Notes: generated by a model from the letters alone, not told the origin. A stretch of 64,000 nt of DNA from Parazoarcus communis SWub3 = DSM 12120 (GCF_003226565.1 NZ_QKOE01000004.1:62001-126000); one strand, 5' to 3'. Shown: positions 53,996 to 62,487, counted from the stretch's first letter. Made by a program: numbers and translations.

Positions 53996-54823
53996 TCAGT
54001 TTCTCCAGGCGCTGAGCCGGCGTTCGAGCGGGCGCATGGCCAGGGCTTCGATCAACAGCACCACGGCGGCGAATACCAGGGTGTAGGCGAGGATGCCGGT
54101 GATGTCGAAGAACTGGAAGAATACGTTGAGCTGGAAGCCCACGCCATTGCTGCGGCCGAGCAATTCCACCACGAGCACGATCTTCCAGATCAGCGACAGC
54201 CCGGACCGCGCGGCCGCCATCAGGTAGGGCGTAAGTTGTGGCAGATAGACCCGGGAGAAGCGCGTCAGTGGCGGCAAGCGGTAGGCCTGGGCAACCTGCA
54301 TCAGCCTGGGGTCGATTGCGCGCGCGCCCTCGCGCACGGTGACGATGACTGTCGGTATCTTGTTGATGGCCACGGCGACGATGGCTGCGGTATCGTTGAG
54401 GCCGAACCACACGTAGCACAGGATGATGGTCACCAGCGCCGGGATGTTGAGCCCCAGCACCAGCCAGCCATCGAGGAACAGGTCCAGCCGGCGCCAGCGC
54501 CCCATTGCGATGCCGATTGCGGTGCCGATCAGCATCGCCGCCGTGAAGGCCAGCGCCACCCGCCACAGCGTGATCGCAAGATGCTGTGGCAGCGCCAAGG
54601 ACTGGCTTTCCTCGACGATGCGCCCGAGCACGGCAAGTGGTGTGGGCAGCGTGCTGGTCTGCAGCAGCATTGCAGCGGCCTGCCACAGCAGTGCGAACAC
54701 CAGCAGTGAAATGAGGCGCAGGCCAGCGTCACCGCCTTGTCGGGTGCGGACGGCAGGTGCCTGCTGACGCGCGGCGATCAAGTCGGGCAAGGGGGCGCCG
54801 CCTGTGCGGCTGCGGATGTTCAT
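53996..54823 (-). CDS. ABC transporter permease, NitT/TauT type
   Basis: 275 aa, six predicted helices with the EAA-like loop REGARAIDPRLMQVAQAYRLPPLTRFSRVYLPQLTPYL. Start at 54823 overlaps the binding-protein stop by 4 bp; longer readings enter that gene. It is the membrane subunit of the importer whose ATPase follows. Confidence 0.9.
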   Translation of the reverse strand: MNIRSRTGGAPLPDLIAARQQAPAVRTRQGGDAGLRLISLLVFALLWQAAAMLLQTSTLPTPLAVLGRIVEESQSLALPQHLAITLWRVALAFTAAMLIGTAIGIAMGRWRRLDLFLDGWLVLGLNIPALVTIILCYVWFGLNDTAAIVAVAINKIPTVIVTVREGARAIDPRLMQVAQAYRLPPLTRFSRVYLPQLTPYLMAAARSGLSLIWKIVLVVELLGRSNGVGFQLNVFFQFFDITGILAYTLVFAAVVLLIEALAMRPLERRLSAWRN

Positions 54824-55809
54824 TGTCCCGGGGCGCCTGACCAGAAGGTGCCTTCGGCCAGGGTGTGGGTCTTGCCGACGAGGGTGGTGCCGCCCGTCGC
54901 TGCCAGGATGGCGAAGGCCTGTCGTGCAGCCTGCTCGCCCTCGGCTGGGGGGCGGCTGGGAATGCCGGCGCGAAATCCGTCGCGCAGGGCGAGGAAGGTG
55001 GCATCGTCCTCCACCCGCATCATCGGACGCAGGCGGTGCCACACCGCGTCGTCGTCGCGCATATGGGCTTTGGCGGCCAGCGAGGCACGCAGGAAACCCG
55101 TGATTGCCTTAGGGTTGTCGCGCGCCCAGCGCTCTCGGAACACCCAGCCGACCAGCGGTAGCTCGCGCTCGATGCCCAGGCCTTCGAGGATCTGCGCCAT
55201 GCTCAGCATCTCGACCAGGCCGGCGCCTTGCAGACGCGCGCCGTAGTGCCAGAAATTGAGCGCGGCCGGTAGCTCTCCGCGCAGTGTCAACTCGTTGAGC
55301 AGCGGTGGGGCGACGAAGTCGGCCTGTACCAGGCTGGCGGCATCTTCACCGAGCGTGCGGCGAGCGTAGGCGCGCAGCAGCAGCCAGCTTTTGTCGAGTG
55401 GCCCTCCGGCCACCCCCACGCGTTTGCCGCGCAGGTCAGCCAGGCTGGCGATGCCGCTGTCTGGCTTCACCATCAGGCCGCCGACCGCGAGCGAATAGGG
55501 CACAAAGGTGAAATCGCGGCCTTCTGCGCGCTGCCTTGCGACCCAGATCCAGTCGTTGACGATCACATCGACCGCTTGCCCCTGAATCGCGACGTTGGTC
55601 GCATCCTTCAGTGCCAGCGGCACGATCTCCAGGCGGATGCCCTCGCGCTCGGCAAAGCCGCCGCTGCGCATGACTTCGAGTTCCCAGCTGACGGTGCCGA
55701 ACTGCAGTACGCCGACGCGCACGGTCACCGGTTCGGCTGCCTGAGCCGGCAGCAGCAGGCTGCAGGCGAGCGCCAATAGCAGGGCGCGGGCTGTGATGAT
55801 CAGCCTCAT
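54820..55809 (-). CDS. ABC substrate-binding protein, NitT/TauT (SsuA/THI5-like) type
   Basis: 329 aa from the ATG at 55809 (GGAG upstream), signal peptide ending AQAAEPV. The type II binding fold has VGVLQFGTVSWELEVMRSGGFAEREGIRLEIVPL and VDVIVNDWIWVARQRAEG. It is the first gene of a seven-gene run including the PQQ-associated ABC genes, behind a sigma-54 promoter (55916-55931). Ligand unknown; a PQQ-related or lanthanide-chelate cargo would fit the context but is speculation. Confidence 0.87.
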   Translation of the reverse strand: MRLIITARALLLALACSLLLPAQAAEPVTVRVGVLQFGTVSWELEVMRSGGFAEREGIRLEIVPLALKDATNVAIQGQAVDVIVNDWIWVARQRAEGRDFTFVPYSLAVGGLMVKPDSGIASLADLRGKRVGVAGGPLDKSWLLLRAYARRTLGEDAASLVQADFVAPPLLNELTLRGELPAALNFWHYGARLQGAGLVEMLSMAQILEGLGIERELPLVGWVFRERWARDNPKAITGFLRASLAAKAHMRDDDAVWHRLRPMMRVEDDATFLALRDGFRAGIPSRPPAEGEQAARQAFAILAATGGTTLVGKTHTLAEGTFWSGAPGQ

Positions 55810-55915
55810 GGGTCTCCTCCGTCCAGGCAATGGATTTGCCTTGTTTATCGTAGCCTGCTTGACCGCCCGGTAATGCGGAATCGGGCACATGGATGGTCGG
55901 CCGGCAACATGAGCA

Positions 55916-55931
55916 AGCAGGCATCATGCCA
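55916..55931 (-). promoter_or_regulatory. Sigma-54 promoter of the ABC/beta-propeller operon
   Basis: The minus strand reads TGGCATGATGCCTGCT with GG and GC at the correct distance; only one weakly conserved T is missed. Predicted start near 55905, leader about 96 nt. Confidence 0.65.
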
Positions 55932-55967
55932 ATACTGGCCATGATGTACCGGATGCCTGCCTGTGTG

Positions 55968-57590
55968 TCAGGCGCCTGCAGCTTCGAGGAGTTCCTCGGG
56001 GATGTCTTCCGGGCCGAGTTGGCCAGCGTCATCGCCCATCAGCGCCAGTATCAGCCGGAGCCGGTTGTTGAGCTCGCTCAGATTGCCCGGCCAGCGGTTG
56101 CGCCGTAACAGCGCGAGCGCATCCGGGCAGACGTGGATGGTCCGCTCGGTGCAGGCGCTGCGCACGAAGTAGCGAACCAGTGCGTCAAAGTCGCTGCGCT
56201 CGCGCAAGGGGGGGAGTTCAATCGTGCGACCCTGATGATGTTCGAAGGTTGTGCGATCCATCCAGTTGGATGTGGTGACGTCGAGGGGGCAGCGGGTGGC
56301 CGCAACAATGCGGGTGGTCGCGCCAGCAGCGGCGAACAGCCGTGACTGCGCCGCAATGGGCATGGCGTCGATGTCGGTCAGGTAAAGCGTGCCGCCTTGC
56401 GCCTGACGCAAGGCATGGTCGATCTCGCTGTCAAGCAGCGGGCTGCTGGCCAATGCGCGGCAGTCGAGGCTGATCAGCGTGCTGTCGATACCGAAGCGCT
56501 GGCGGGACAGATGCAGCAGGTGGCGTTTGCCGGTGCCGGTTTCACCGGCGAGCAGCAGCGGACCCGCGGCGCGCTCGGCATGCCAGCTGGAGATGGCCTC
56601 GATGGCGTGGGTAATGCGCGTGTCCAGGCCCGGCATGGCATCCCAGCCGCTGCTGACTGCGGCCTGCAGGTGGGCGGGATTTGCGGCGCCTGGTCTGGAG
56701 GTCGTATTGCTGCGGGCGCGCAGATCCACCAACGCGATGCAGGTCTGGCCATGGCGGGTGCGCAATGGGAAAGGCGTTCTTCGGCCGAAAGCAGCCCAGT
56801 CGACGAGCCCTTGCCAGCGGGTGGTGAAGCTCTCGTCGCAGGATGTCTGTGGATATTCGCCCTGCAGATGGAGCAAGGCGCGTGCGGCGCGGTTGCTGGC
56901 AAGCAGTCTGCCGGATTCATCAAATACGGCCAGTGCCTCCAGCGGGCTTCCCAGCAGATCCGGACGAACGTGGAAGTGAATCGCGAGAAAGCCTTCATCG
57001 AGGCTTTCGATCAGGCGATGTTCGATGCACTCGGCCGTCGTGCGCAGCAACGCATCCGCATGCGACAGGTTGGCGCGGGCGTCGGTCGAGATGTCGAGGA
57101 TGCCAGCAACTCCACCGTCGGGCGCAAAGATCGGCGTGGCAACACAGGTGAGGAAGCGGTTGCGCTCAAGATAATGCTGGGCGCCCTCCACCGCGACCGT
57201 CTGGTGGGTGACGAGTGCGGTGCCAATGGCATTGGTGCCCATTGTCGCTTCGGTCCATGTGGCGCCAGGGCCGAGGGAGACGCGTGAGGCTCGATCCAGA
57301 AACCGGGTGTCGCCGATGGCGCTCAGGATCAGGCCGTGTTCGTCGGTCAGCAGTACGGTGGAGCTGGGGCAGTCGATCTGCTGGAACAGGTTCTCGATGA
57401 CCGGCCGCGAAAAGGTCAGCAGACGGGCATTGGCCTCGAGGCGGTCACGCAGATCCGCGCGACAGATCAGTGCATCGAACGGGGCGTCTTCCTGGCGCAA
57501 GCCATGCCGCTGACTGCGCGCCCAGGAGGCGTGCAGATCCACCGGCTCGGGTGCGGCCGGCATGTTGGCGGAGTGACTTGCATCGTTCAT
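55968..57590 (-). CDS. Degenerate AcoR-like protein lacking GAFTGA region and DNA-binding domain
   Basis: 540 aa. The N-terminal AcoR-type GAF region includes MGTNAIGTAL (about residues 117-126) and LTCVATPIFAPDGGVAGILDIS. The AAA+ part keeps Walker A (GETGTGK, 349-355), but about 30 residues are missing after SLDCRALA, just where ELFGYEEGAFTGA should be. The Walker B reads TLYLTDID (401-408) instead of TLFLDEIG. The protein ends at EDIPEELLEAAGA with no Fis-type helix-turn-helix; intact AcoR is about 100 residues longer. It therefore should not activate sigma-54 alone and may act as a sensor or modulator of the intact paralogue at 62732. It is divergent from the aldehyde dehydrogenase gene. 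Confidence 0.85.
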   Translation of the reverse strand: MNDASHSANMPAAPEPVDLHASWARSQRHGLRQEDAPFDALICRADLRDRLEANARLLTFSRPVIENLFQQIDCPSSTVLLTDEHGLILSAIGDTRFLDRASRVSLGPGATWTEATMGTNAIGTALVTHQTVAVEGAQHYLERNRFLTCVATPIFAPDGGVAGILDISTDARANLSHADALLRTTAECIEHRLIESLDEGFLAIHFHVRPDLLGSPLEALAVFDESGRLLASNRAARALLHLQGEYPQTSCDESFTTRWQGLVDWAAFGRRTPFPLRTRHGQTCIALVDLRARSNTTSRPGAANPAHLQAAVSSGWDAMPGLDTRITHAIEAISSWHAERAAGPLLLAGETGTGKRHLLHLSRQRFGIDSTLISLDCRALASSPLLDSEIDHALRQAQGGTLYLTDIDAMPIAAQSRLFAAAGATTRIVAATRCPLDVTTSNWMDRTTFEHHQGRTIELPPLRERSDFDALVRYFVRSACTERTIHVCPDALALLRRNRWPGNLSELNNRLRLILALMGDDAGQLGPEDIPEELLEAAGA

Positions 57591-57602
57591 GTGCGTGTCT
57601 CA

Positions 57603-57618
57603 TGCAGGAAGTGTGCCT
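57603..57618 (-). promoter_or_regulatory. Sigma-54-like site ahead of the degenerate AcoR gene
   Basis: The minus strand reads AGGCACACTTCCTGCA; GG and GC are spaced correctly with two other mismatches. Predicted start near 57592, almost on the ATG at 57590, so the mRNA would be leaderless or a later start is used. Confidence 0.4.
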
Positions 57619-57869
57619 TCCGCGCACGTCAACCTGGGTTTCATTGCTGGAAGTCGCGGTATTCCGATGATCCGGGGAGGTGGCCCCTGCGTCGATATGC
57701 ATTTTTCTGCATAGTCGAAGTGCATCGCATTGGGACAGGTGTGCGGCAATTGAGCAGTCTGCGCAACAGTTGCGGAACACCCTGAAAACAGCTTTGAAAA
57801 CAGGGTTATAGAATCCAGTTTATTGATTTAAAAGATTTAATCGGCTTGTTGAGCAGCATGGGCACAAGC

Positions 57870-57885
57870 TGGCATGTGACCTGCG
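57870..57885 (+). promoter_or_regulatory. Sigma-54 promoter of the aldehyde dehydrogenase gene
   Basis: TGGCATGTGACCTGCG has the GG and GC of the RpoN consensus at correct spacing. Predicted start near 57896, leader about 45 nt. Confidence 0.7.
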
Positions 57886-57940
57886 ATAAGTCCTGCAACG
57901 CAACTCGGCGTTTCCAACCCCGGATTCAGGAGACAGCAAC

Positions 57941-59461
57941 ATGATTTACGCAATGCCCGGCCAGCCTGATGCCAAGGTGCAGTTCAAGGCCAAGTACGAC
58001 AACTTCATTGGTGGACAATGGGTTGCACCGATCAAGGGCGAATACTTCGATGTGATTACCCCGGTCAGTGGCCAGGTTTACACCCAGGCGGCACGCTCGA
58101 CTGCGGAAGACATTGAACTGGCGCTGGATGCCGCGCATGCCGCATTCCCGAAATGGGGCAAGACTGACGCGACCACACGCTCCAATATTCTGCTGAAGAT
58201 CGCCGATCGTCTTGAGCAGAACCTCGAGTTGTTGGCCTACGCCGAGACCGTCGATAACGGCAAGCCGATCCGCGAGACGCTGAACGCCGACATTCCGCTG
58301 GCTGTCGATCATTTCCGTTACTTTGCCGGTTGCCTGCGCTCGCAGGAAGGTGGAATCTCGGAGATTGATGAGAACACCATGGCCTATCACATCCACGAGC
58401 CGCTGGGTGTGGTCGGTCAGATCATTCCATGGAACTTCCCCATCCTGATGGCGGCATGGAAGCTGGCCCCGGCACTGGGTGCTGGCAATTGCGTGGTGCT
58501 CAAGCCGGCCGAGTCGACGCCGATCTCGATCCTGATTCTGGTTGATCTGATTGCCGACCTGCTGCCGCCAGGCGTGCTGAACATCGTCAATGGCCTGGGG
58601 CGTGAGGCCGGCATGCCGCTGGCGACCAGCAAGCGCATCGCCAAGATCGCCTTCACCGGCTCGACCTCGACCGGACGCGTCATTGCCCAGGCAGCAGCCA
58701 ACAACCTGATTCCGGCAACGTTGGAACTGGGTGGCAAGTCGCCCAACATCTTCTTTGCCGACATCATGGACAAGGATGATGGCTTCCTCGACAAGGCCAT
58801 TGAGGGCATGGTGCTGTTCGCCTTCAACCAGGGCGAGGTGTGCACCTGCCCGAGTCGCGCGCTGATCCAGGAGTCGATCTACGAAGCCTTCATCGATCGC
58901 GTGGTCAAGCGTGTTGCGGCAATCAAGCAGGGTAGCCCGCTCGATACCGAAACCATGATGGGTGCGCAGGCCTCGCAGATCCAGATGGAAAAGATCGAGT
59001 CCTACCTGAAGCTGGGCAAGGAAGAGGGGGCTCAGGTATTGATCGGTGGCGAGCGTGCCCGCCTTGGCGGTGCGATCGAGGGTGGCTACTACATTCAGCC
59101 GACGCTGTTCAAGGGCCACAACAAGATGCGCATCTTCCAGGAGGAAATCTTCGGACCAGTGCTCGCGGTGACCACCTTCAAGGACGAAGCTGAAGCGCTG
59201 GCGATTGCCAACGACACCATCTACGGCCTGGGTGCCGGGGTGTGGAGCCGCAATGGCAACGTCGCTTATCGCATGGGGCGCGCCATCCAGGCGGGTCGTG
59301 TATGGACCAACTGCTATCACGCCTACCCTGCCCATGCCGCTTTCGGCGGCTACAAGGAGTCCGGCATCGGTCGCGAAACGCACAAGGTCATGCTCGACCA
59401 CTATCAGCAGACCAAGAACCTGCTGGTCAGCTACGCCGAACAGAAGCTCGGCTTCTTCTGA
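57941..59461 (+). CDS. exaC: NAD-dependent aldehyde dehydrogenase, acetaldehyde type (AcoD/ExaC)
   Basis: 506 aa. Catalytic residues are E262 (LELGGKSPN) and C301 (FNQGEVCTC); the NAD region is FTGSTSTGR. The overall sequence is of the AcoD/ExaC kind that oxidises acetaldehyde formed by ethanol or acetoin breakdown to acetate. AGGAGA precedes the ATG. It is driven by a sigma-54 promoter as AcoR-controlled acoD genes are. A strong terminator follows, then DUF779. Confidence 0.93.
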   Translation: MIYAMPGQPDAKVQFKAKYDNFIGGQWVAPIKGEYFDVITPVSGQVYTQAARSTAEDIELALDAAHAAFPKWGKTDATTRSNILLKIADRLEQNLELLAYAETVDNGKPIRETLNADIPLAVDHFRYFAGCLRSQEGGISEIDENTMAYHIHEPLGVVGQIIPWNFPILMAAWKLAPALGAGNCVVLKPAESTPISILILVDLIADLLPPGVLNIVNGLGREAGMPLATSKRIAKIAFTGSTSTGRVIAQAAANNLIPATLELGGKSPNIFFADIMDKDDGFLDKAIEGMVLFAFNQGEVCTCPSRALIQESIYEAFIDRVVKRVAAIKQGSPLDTETMMGAQASQIQMEKIESYLKLGKEEGAQVLIGGERARLGGAIEGGYYIQPTLFKGHNKMRIFQEEIFGPVLAVTTFKDEAEALAIANDTIYGLGAGVWSRNGNVAYRMGRAIQAGRVWTNCYHAYPAHAAFGGYKESGIGRETHKVMLDHYQQTKNLLVSYAEQKLGFF

Positions 59462-59534
59462 TATTGAAGATTCCCTGCCTGTGCGCCTCAGTCAGGGATG
59501 CAAGTGTTTCTCCCTCCTCATGAAAGTGAGTTCC

Positions 59535-59563
59535 GGGCGGCTTAGGCCGCCCGTTTTTTTTTT
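59535..59563 (+). terminator. Strong rho-independent terminator after the aldehyde dehydrogenase
   Basis: A perfect 7-bp stem GGGCGGC/GCCGCCC with TTAG loop followed by G and ten T's. The ribosome site of the next gene (GGAG) begins right after the T-run. Confidence 0.93.
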
Positions 59564-59573
59564 GGAGCCGGGC

Positions 59574-59939
59574 ATGGTGGATCGCGTGATTGCCACTGAG
59601 GCAGCGCTGGCGCTGATCGAGTTGCTGCGCGCCAAGCATGGTGAGTTGATGTTTCATCAGTCGGGTGGATGCTGCGATGGCAGCTCGGCCAATTGTTATC
59701 TTCCGGGCGAGATCAACGTCGGTGGCGACGTGCTGCTGGGCGAAATTGGCGGCTGTCCTTTCTACATCAGTCCCTCGCAGTACACGTACTGGAAGCACAC
59801 TCAGCTGATCATCGATGCGGTCGATGCCTGTGGTGCCGGATCGTTCTCACTGGAGGAGCCCGAAGGCAAGAGTTTTCTGACCCGATCGCGCTTGTTCACT
59901 GATGAGGAATGGAGCTTGCTGAAGGATTCGCTAAGCTGA
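59574..59939 (+). CDS. DUF779 family protein
   Basis: 121 aa from the ATG at 59574. Family features are FHQSGGCCDGSSANCY and GDVLLGEIGGCPFYIS with four Cys that may bind metal or form a redox site. DUF779 genes commonly follow acetaldehyde dehydrogenase genes. Function unknown. Expression depends on read-through of the terminator directly before it or on an unseen promoter. Confidence 0.88.
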   Translation: MVDRVIATEAALALIELLRAKHGELMFHQSGGCCDGSSANCYLPGEINVGGDVLLGEIGGCPFYISPSQYTYWKHTQLIIDAVDACGAGSFSLEEPEGKSFLTRSRLFTDEEWSLLKDSLS

Positions 59940-59995
59940 AAGACATAGATTCAAACCGGGCGCAGGGGGCTGCGTCGAACACCAAGGAGAAGACC

Positions 59996-60316
59996 ATGAA
60001 ATCTGTAATCGCACTTGCTGCCGCTGCTGGGCTGCTGCTTTCCGGGCCGGCTGCGGCTTCGCTGGAGATCGTCAAGAAGGCCCGCTGCGTGGCCTGTCAT
60101 GCCGTGGATAAGAAGATGGTGGGGCCGTCCTACCGGGAGGTTGCCGAGAAATACAAGGGGCAGGCCGGTGCGGCCGAGTTGCTGGCGGGCAAGGTGCGTA
60201 ATGGCGGATCAGGTGTCTGGGGCGCGATCCCGATGACCCCCAACGACGCGAGCAAGATCAGCGACGAGAATCTCAAGGCGGCGATCGAGTGGATTCTGGC
60301 GGGCGCGCCGAACTGA
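59996..60316 (+). CDS. Small periplasmic cytochrome c (c-551 type)
   Basis: 106 aa from the ATG at 59996 (AAGGAG upstream). Signal peptide to about residue 21 (PAAASLE). Haem motif C31-V-A-C34-H35 and likely axial M80 (AIPMTPND). It resembles c-551/c-552 electron carriers. It follows DUF779 by 56 bp. Its TGA stop is the first edge of repeat copy 2. Confidence 0.88.
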   Translation: MKSVIALAAAAGLLLSGPAAASLEIVKKARCVACHAVDKKMVGPSYREVAEKYKGQAGAAELLAGKVRNGGSGVWGAIPMTPNDASKISDENLKAAIEWILAGAPN

Positions 60317-60460
60317 GAACTTGTGAAGAAATCGTAGCGAGCGGGTCGAGTGCAAGGCGCGAGCGATGCGAACGACGAGACATATCAAATGGATAGGCGA
60401 GGCGTGAGCGAGTGAGCAACGCAGCAATCGACCCGCGCAGTAGATTTATTCACAAGTTCT
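60316..60460. repeat. 145-bp palindromic repeat, copy 2
   Basis: It is the same element as 51288-51432, inverted, about 96 percent identical by eye. It too begins on the stop codon of the gene at its left (TGAGAACTTG), so both copies have the same orientation relative to the gene they follow. Confidence 0.85.
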
Positions 60461-60472
60461 GAGGTGACACGT

Positions 60473-60499
60473 GCACCTGTTCCATTATGGAACAGGTGC
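60473..60499. terminator. Perfect 11-bp hairpin between convergent genes
   Basis: GCACCTGTTCC and GGAACAGGTGC enclose a 5-nt loop ATTAT. It stands between cytochrome c and cytochrome b561 genes and may terminate in both directions. Its core TGTTCC-N5-GGAACA also matches the dyad at 4394-4410. Confidence 0.65.
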
Positions 60500-60532
60500 T
60501 TCGCTTTGTAGCAATGATGGAGCAGCGTTTGA

Positions 60533-61069
60533 TCAGCAGTCAGGGCCGCGACCGGGCAGCATTCGGGTCAGAACGGGGATGCCCTGGCGCTGATGAAGGA
60601 TGACCGCAGCAACATGGGCGACCAGCACCGCCATCAGAGTCCATGTCAGTACGCTGTGAACCGTGCCGAACAGCGCATTGAGTGTTTCGTCCGGATAGCC
60701 CGCCTTCGGAATGGAGAGTCCGAACACCCGCATCGGATAAGGTGTGAAGCTGCTCGAAAGATAGCCACTCAAGGGGGTGAGCAGCAGCAGGAGGTAGAGC
60801 AGTCGGTGGCCCATCCGCGCCATTCCGTGCTGCCGGGGTGTCAGGCGGGGGTCTGTGGGGGGGCGATGGGTCAGTCGCCAGGCCAGCCTCAGGCCGAACA
60901 ACAGTAGCGCCAGGACGCCAAGGGATTTGTGCAGGCTGATCGCCGCGCTGCGTTCTGCGCCCTTGGGTAAATCGGTCATGGTCAGGCCGAGGCCAAGCAG
61001 TGTCAGGATCAGGGCCGCATGCAGCCAGTGCAATGCAATCGAGCCCGCGTCGTAGCGAGGGGGTCTCAT
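60533..61069 (-). CDS. Cytochrome b561 family protein
   Basis: 178 aa from the ATG at 61069 (GGAGA upstream). Four membrane helices with haem-binding His in SIALHWLHAALI, ISLHKSLGVLAL, and two more near VHSVLTW and VAHVAAVILHQ. It is a di-haem quinol-linked membrane cytochrome of the bacterial b561 type. It follows the PedF/MoxJ-like genes and may link periplasmic carriers to the quinone pool. Confidence 0.88.
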   Translation of the reverse strand: MRPPRYDAGSIALHWLHAALILTLLGLGLTMTDLPKGAERSAAISLHKSLGVLALLLFGLRLAWRLTHRPPTDPRLTPRQHGMARMGHRLLYLLLLLTPLSGYLSSSFTPYPMRVFGLSIPKAGYPDETLNALFGTVHSVLTWTLMAVLVAHVAAVILHQRQGIPVLTRMLPGRGPDC

Positions 61070-61093
61070 GAAGTCGTCTCCTTGTGAATGCCC

Positions 61094-61136
61094 GTGAAAA
61101 ATGCCTTCAACCGCCATCGGGACGGCGGTTGAAGGC
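61094..61136 (-). terminator. Rho-independent terminator after the MoxJ-like gene
   Basis: A perfect 13-bp stem (61103-61115 with 61124-61136) and 8-nt loop; on the minus strand it runs into ATTTTTC. It separates the pedF2-MoxJ-like operon from the cytochrome b561 gene. Confidence 0.85.
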
Positions 61137-61196
61137 GTTGGGGTGCGGGGACGGGCGTAAGGCGGTTTGGCCCGATGAGCGGGCTCTCGGGATGCC

Positions 61197-62051
61197 TCAG
61201 TTGTCGCCCGGTACGCGATGGTTCGCGCCGTGGCGGCTGAAGATGCTGGCGAGTTCGCCGCTGCGCTGCAGGTCGGCCAGGGCGTCGCCCAAGGCCTTTT
61301 CCAGTGCCTGGCTCTCGGCCTTCACCGCCATGCCCAAGGGCCAGCCGGTAATGCGCATTTCGGGCATCTGCAGGGTGTCGATGACAAAACCGCTGCTGCC
61401 GGAGAGCGCGGCTTCCAGCTCGGTACGAGTGCCGATCACGGCGGCAACTTCGTCGGCTTTCAGTCCGGCAACGGCCAGTGCGATGCTGCGGTAGTGGGTG
61501 ACGTTGTCACGCAGGCGGCCATTGAGCACATGGAGCATGAAGTCGCTGCCGTGGGTGTCGACTTCGGCGCCAATGCGTTCGCGGGTGAAGACTTCGAATG
61601 CGTTTGCCGCCGAGCCTGCAACGGGCGGTACGCGCTGCGGATTGCGTGCGACTGCCATGCTTTCGAGATGGTAGGGCGCAAAGATGCTGACCTTGTCGTT
61701 GGCGGCGGCCAGGTGCTTATCTACCGGGACATGCAGCATCACATCGCCTGGGCGGGTGCCCAGGTAGTGACCGCGCCAAACCATGTTGCGCAGGTCGTCG
61801 TTCATGTCCTCGTCGGCGGGGAACTCGACGAACTCCGGGCGCAGCCCCAGCTTGCCGGCCAGCGCCTTGCCGATGTCGATGTCGATACCCTTGCCCTTTA
61901 CCGACCAGGGCGCAAAGTCCGCATACACCGCGATGCGCAGCGCGCCGGCTTGCTGCAGTTCGAGTCCGGCGGCACCGGCAACGCCGGGCAGCGCGGCGCT
62001 GGCCAGCAGCGCACTGCCGGCCAGCAGGAAGTGTCTTCTGTCATTCTTCAT
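61197..62051 (-). CDS. Quinoprotein dehydrogenase-associated periplasmic binding protein (MoxJ-like)
   Basis: 284 aa from the ATG at 62051. The N-terminus MKNDRRHFLLAGSALLASAALPG looks like a twin-arginine signal. The solute-binding protein family 3 fold shows LRIAVYADFAPWSVKGKGIDIDIGKALAGKLG. It is of the MoxJ/XoxJ-related family that accompanies PQQ dehydrogenases, probably helping maturation or cytochrome coupling rather than transport. It overlaps the pedF2 gene by 11 bp. Confidence 0.87.
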   Translation of the reverse strand: MKNDRRHFLLAGSALLASAALPGVAGAAGLELQQAGALRIAVYADFAPWSVKGKGIDIDIGKALAGKLGLRPEFVEFPADEDMNDDLRNMVWRGHYLGTRPGDVMLHVPVDKHLAAANDKVSIFAPYHLESMAVARNPQRVPPVAGSAANAFEVFTRERIGAEVDTHGSDFMLHVLNGRLRDNVTHYRSIALAVAGLKADEVAAVIGTRTELEAALSGSSGFVIDTLQMPEMRITGWPLGMAVKAESQALEKALGDALADLQRSGELASIFSRHGANHRVPGDN

Positions 62052-62487
62052 GAACAGTCTCCAGCCAGGCGCGGATGGCCCACATTGCCTCCTGCGGCAG
62101 GATACCCTCGAACGGCGGCATGTACACACGGCCGTCCCGGCTGGCGCCGTTGCGGATGCGCTGCATGAAGATTTCGTCACCATCGGCATCGTTGGGCAGG
62201 TAGCGCAGGTCGGGTGCAATGCCGCCGGATACGCCGCCCAGGCCGTGGCAGCGCGCGCAGTTCTGGTTGTATGCGGAGTCGCCGATGCGGATCGCCTCCT
62301 TGTCCTTGCTGTAGGGATTGCGTTCCAGCCAGGCTTCGCCGAGTGGCTTCAGCGTCGATACGTCCACTGCCTGGGGGGTTACATCACCGTGGGCGCCGGC
62401 CATTGATGCGGCACCGGCCAGCAATACTGCGAGGCTGGCCTTGCGCAGCGCGCGGGTGATCGTCTCCTTGTTGTACTTGTGTTCCAC
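62041..62487 (-). CDS. Cytochrome c-550 of the PedF family (second copy)
   Basis: 148 aa from a GTG at 62487, preferred because AGGAG lies 7 nt before it; the ATG at 62502 contains that site downstream of itself and has none upstream. Signal peptide ends near SMAGAHG. Haem motif C77-A-R-C80-H81; likely axial Met in VYMPPFEG. Sequence around the haem (SAYNQNCARCHG) is nearly that of the copy at 6487-6981. It heads an operon with the MoxJ-like gene under a consensus sigma-54 promoter. Confidence 0.87.
   Translation of the reverse strand: MEHKYNKETITRALRKASLAVLLAGAASMAGAHGDVTPQAVDVSTLKPLGEAWLERNPYSKDKEAIRIGDSAYNQNCARCHGLGGVSGGIAPDLRYLPNDADGDEIFMQRIRNGASRDGRVYMPPFEGILPQEAMWAIRAWLETVHEE

Larger units (their letters stand above)
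57591..57940. other. Divergent control region upstream of the aldehyde dehydrogenase
   Basis: 350 bp without a gene. It holds the sigma-54 site at 57870-57885, the dyad CGCAA-CAG-TTGCG at 57762-57774 (about 100 bp upstream of -24, a suitable enhancer distance), a second dyad ACCCTG/CAGGGT (57779-57806), and a minus-strand sigma-54-like site at 57603-57618. Confidence 0.6.
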
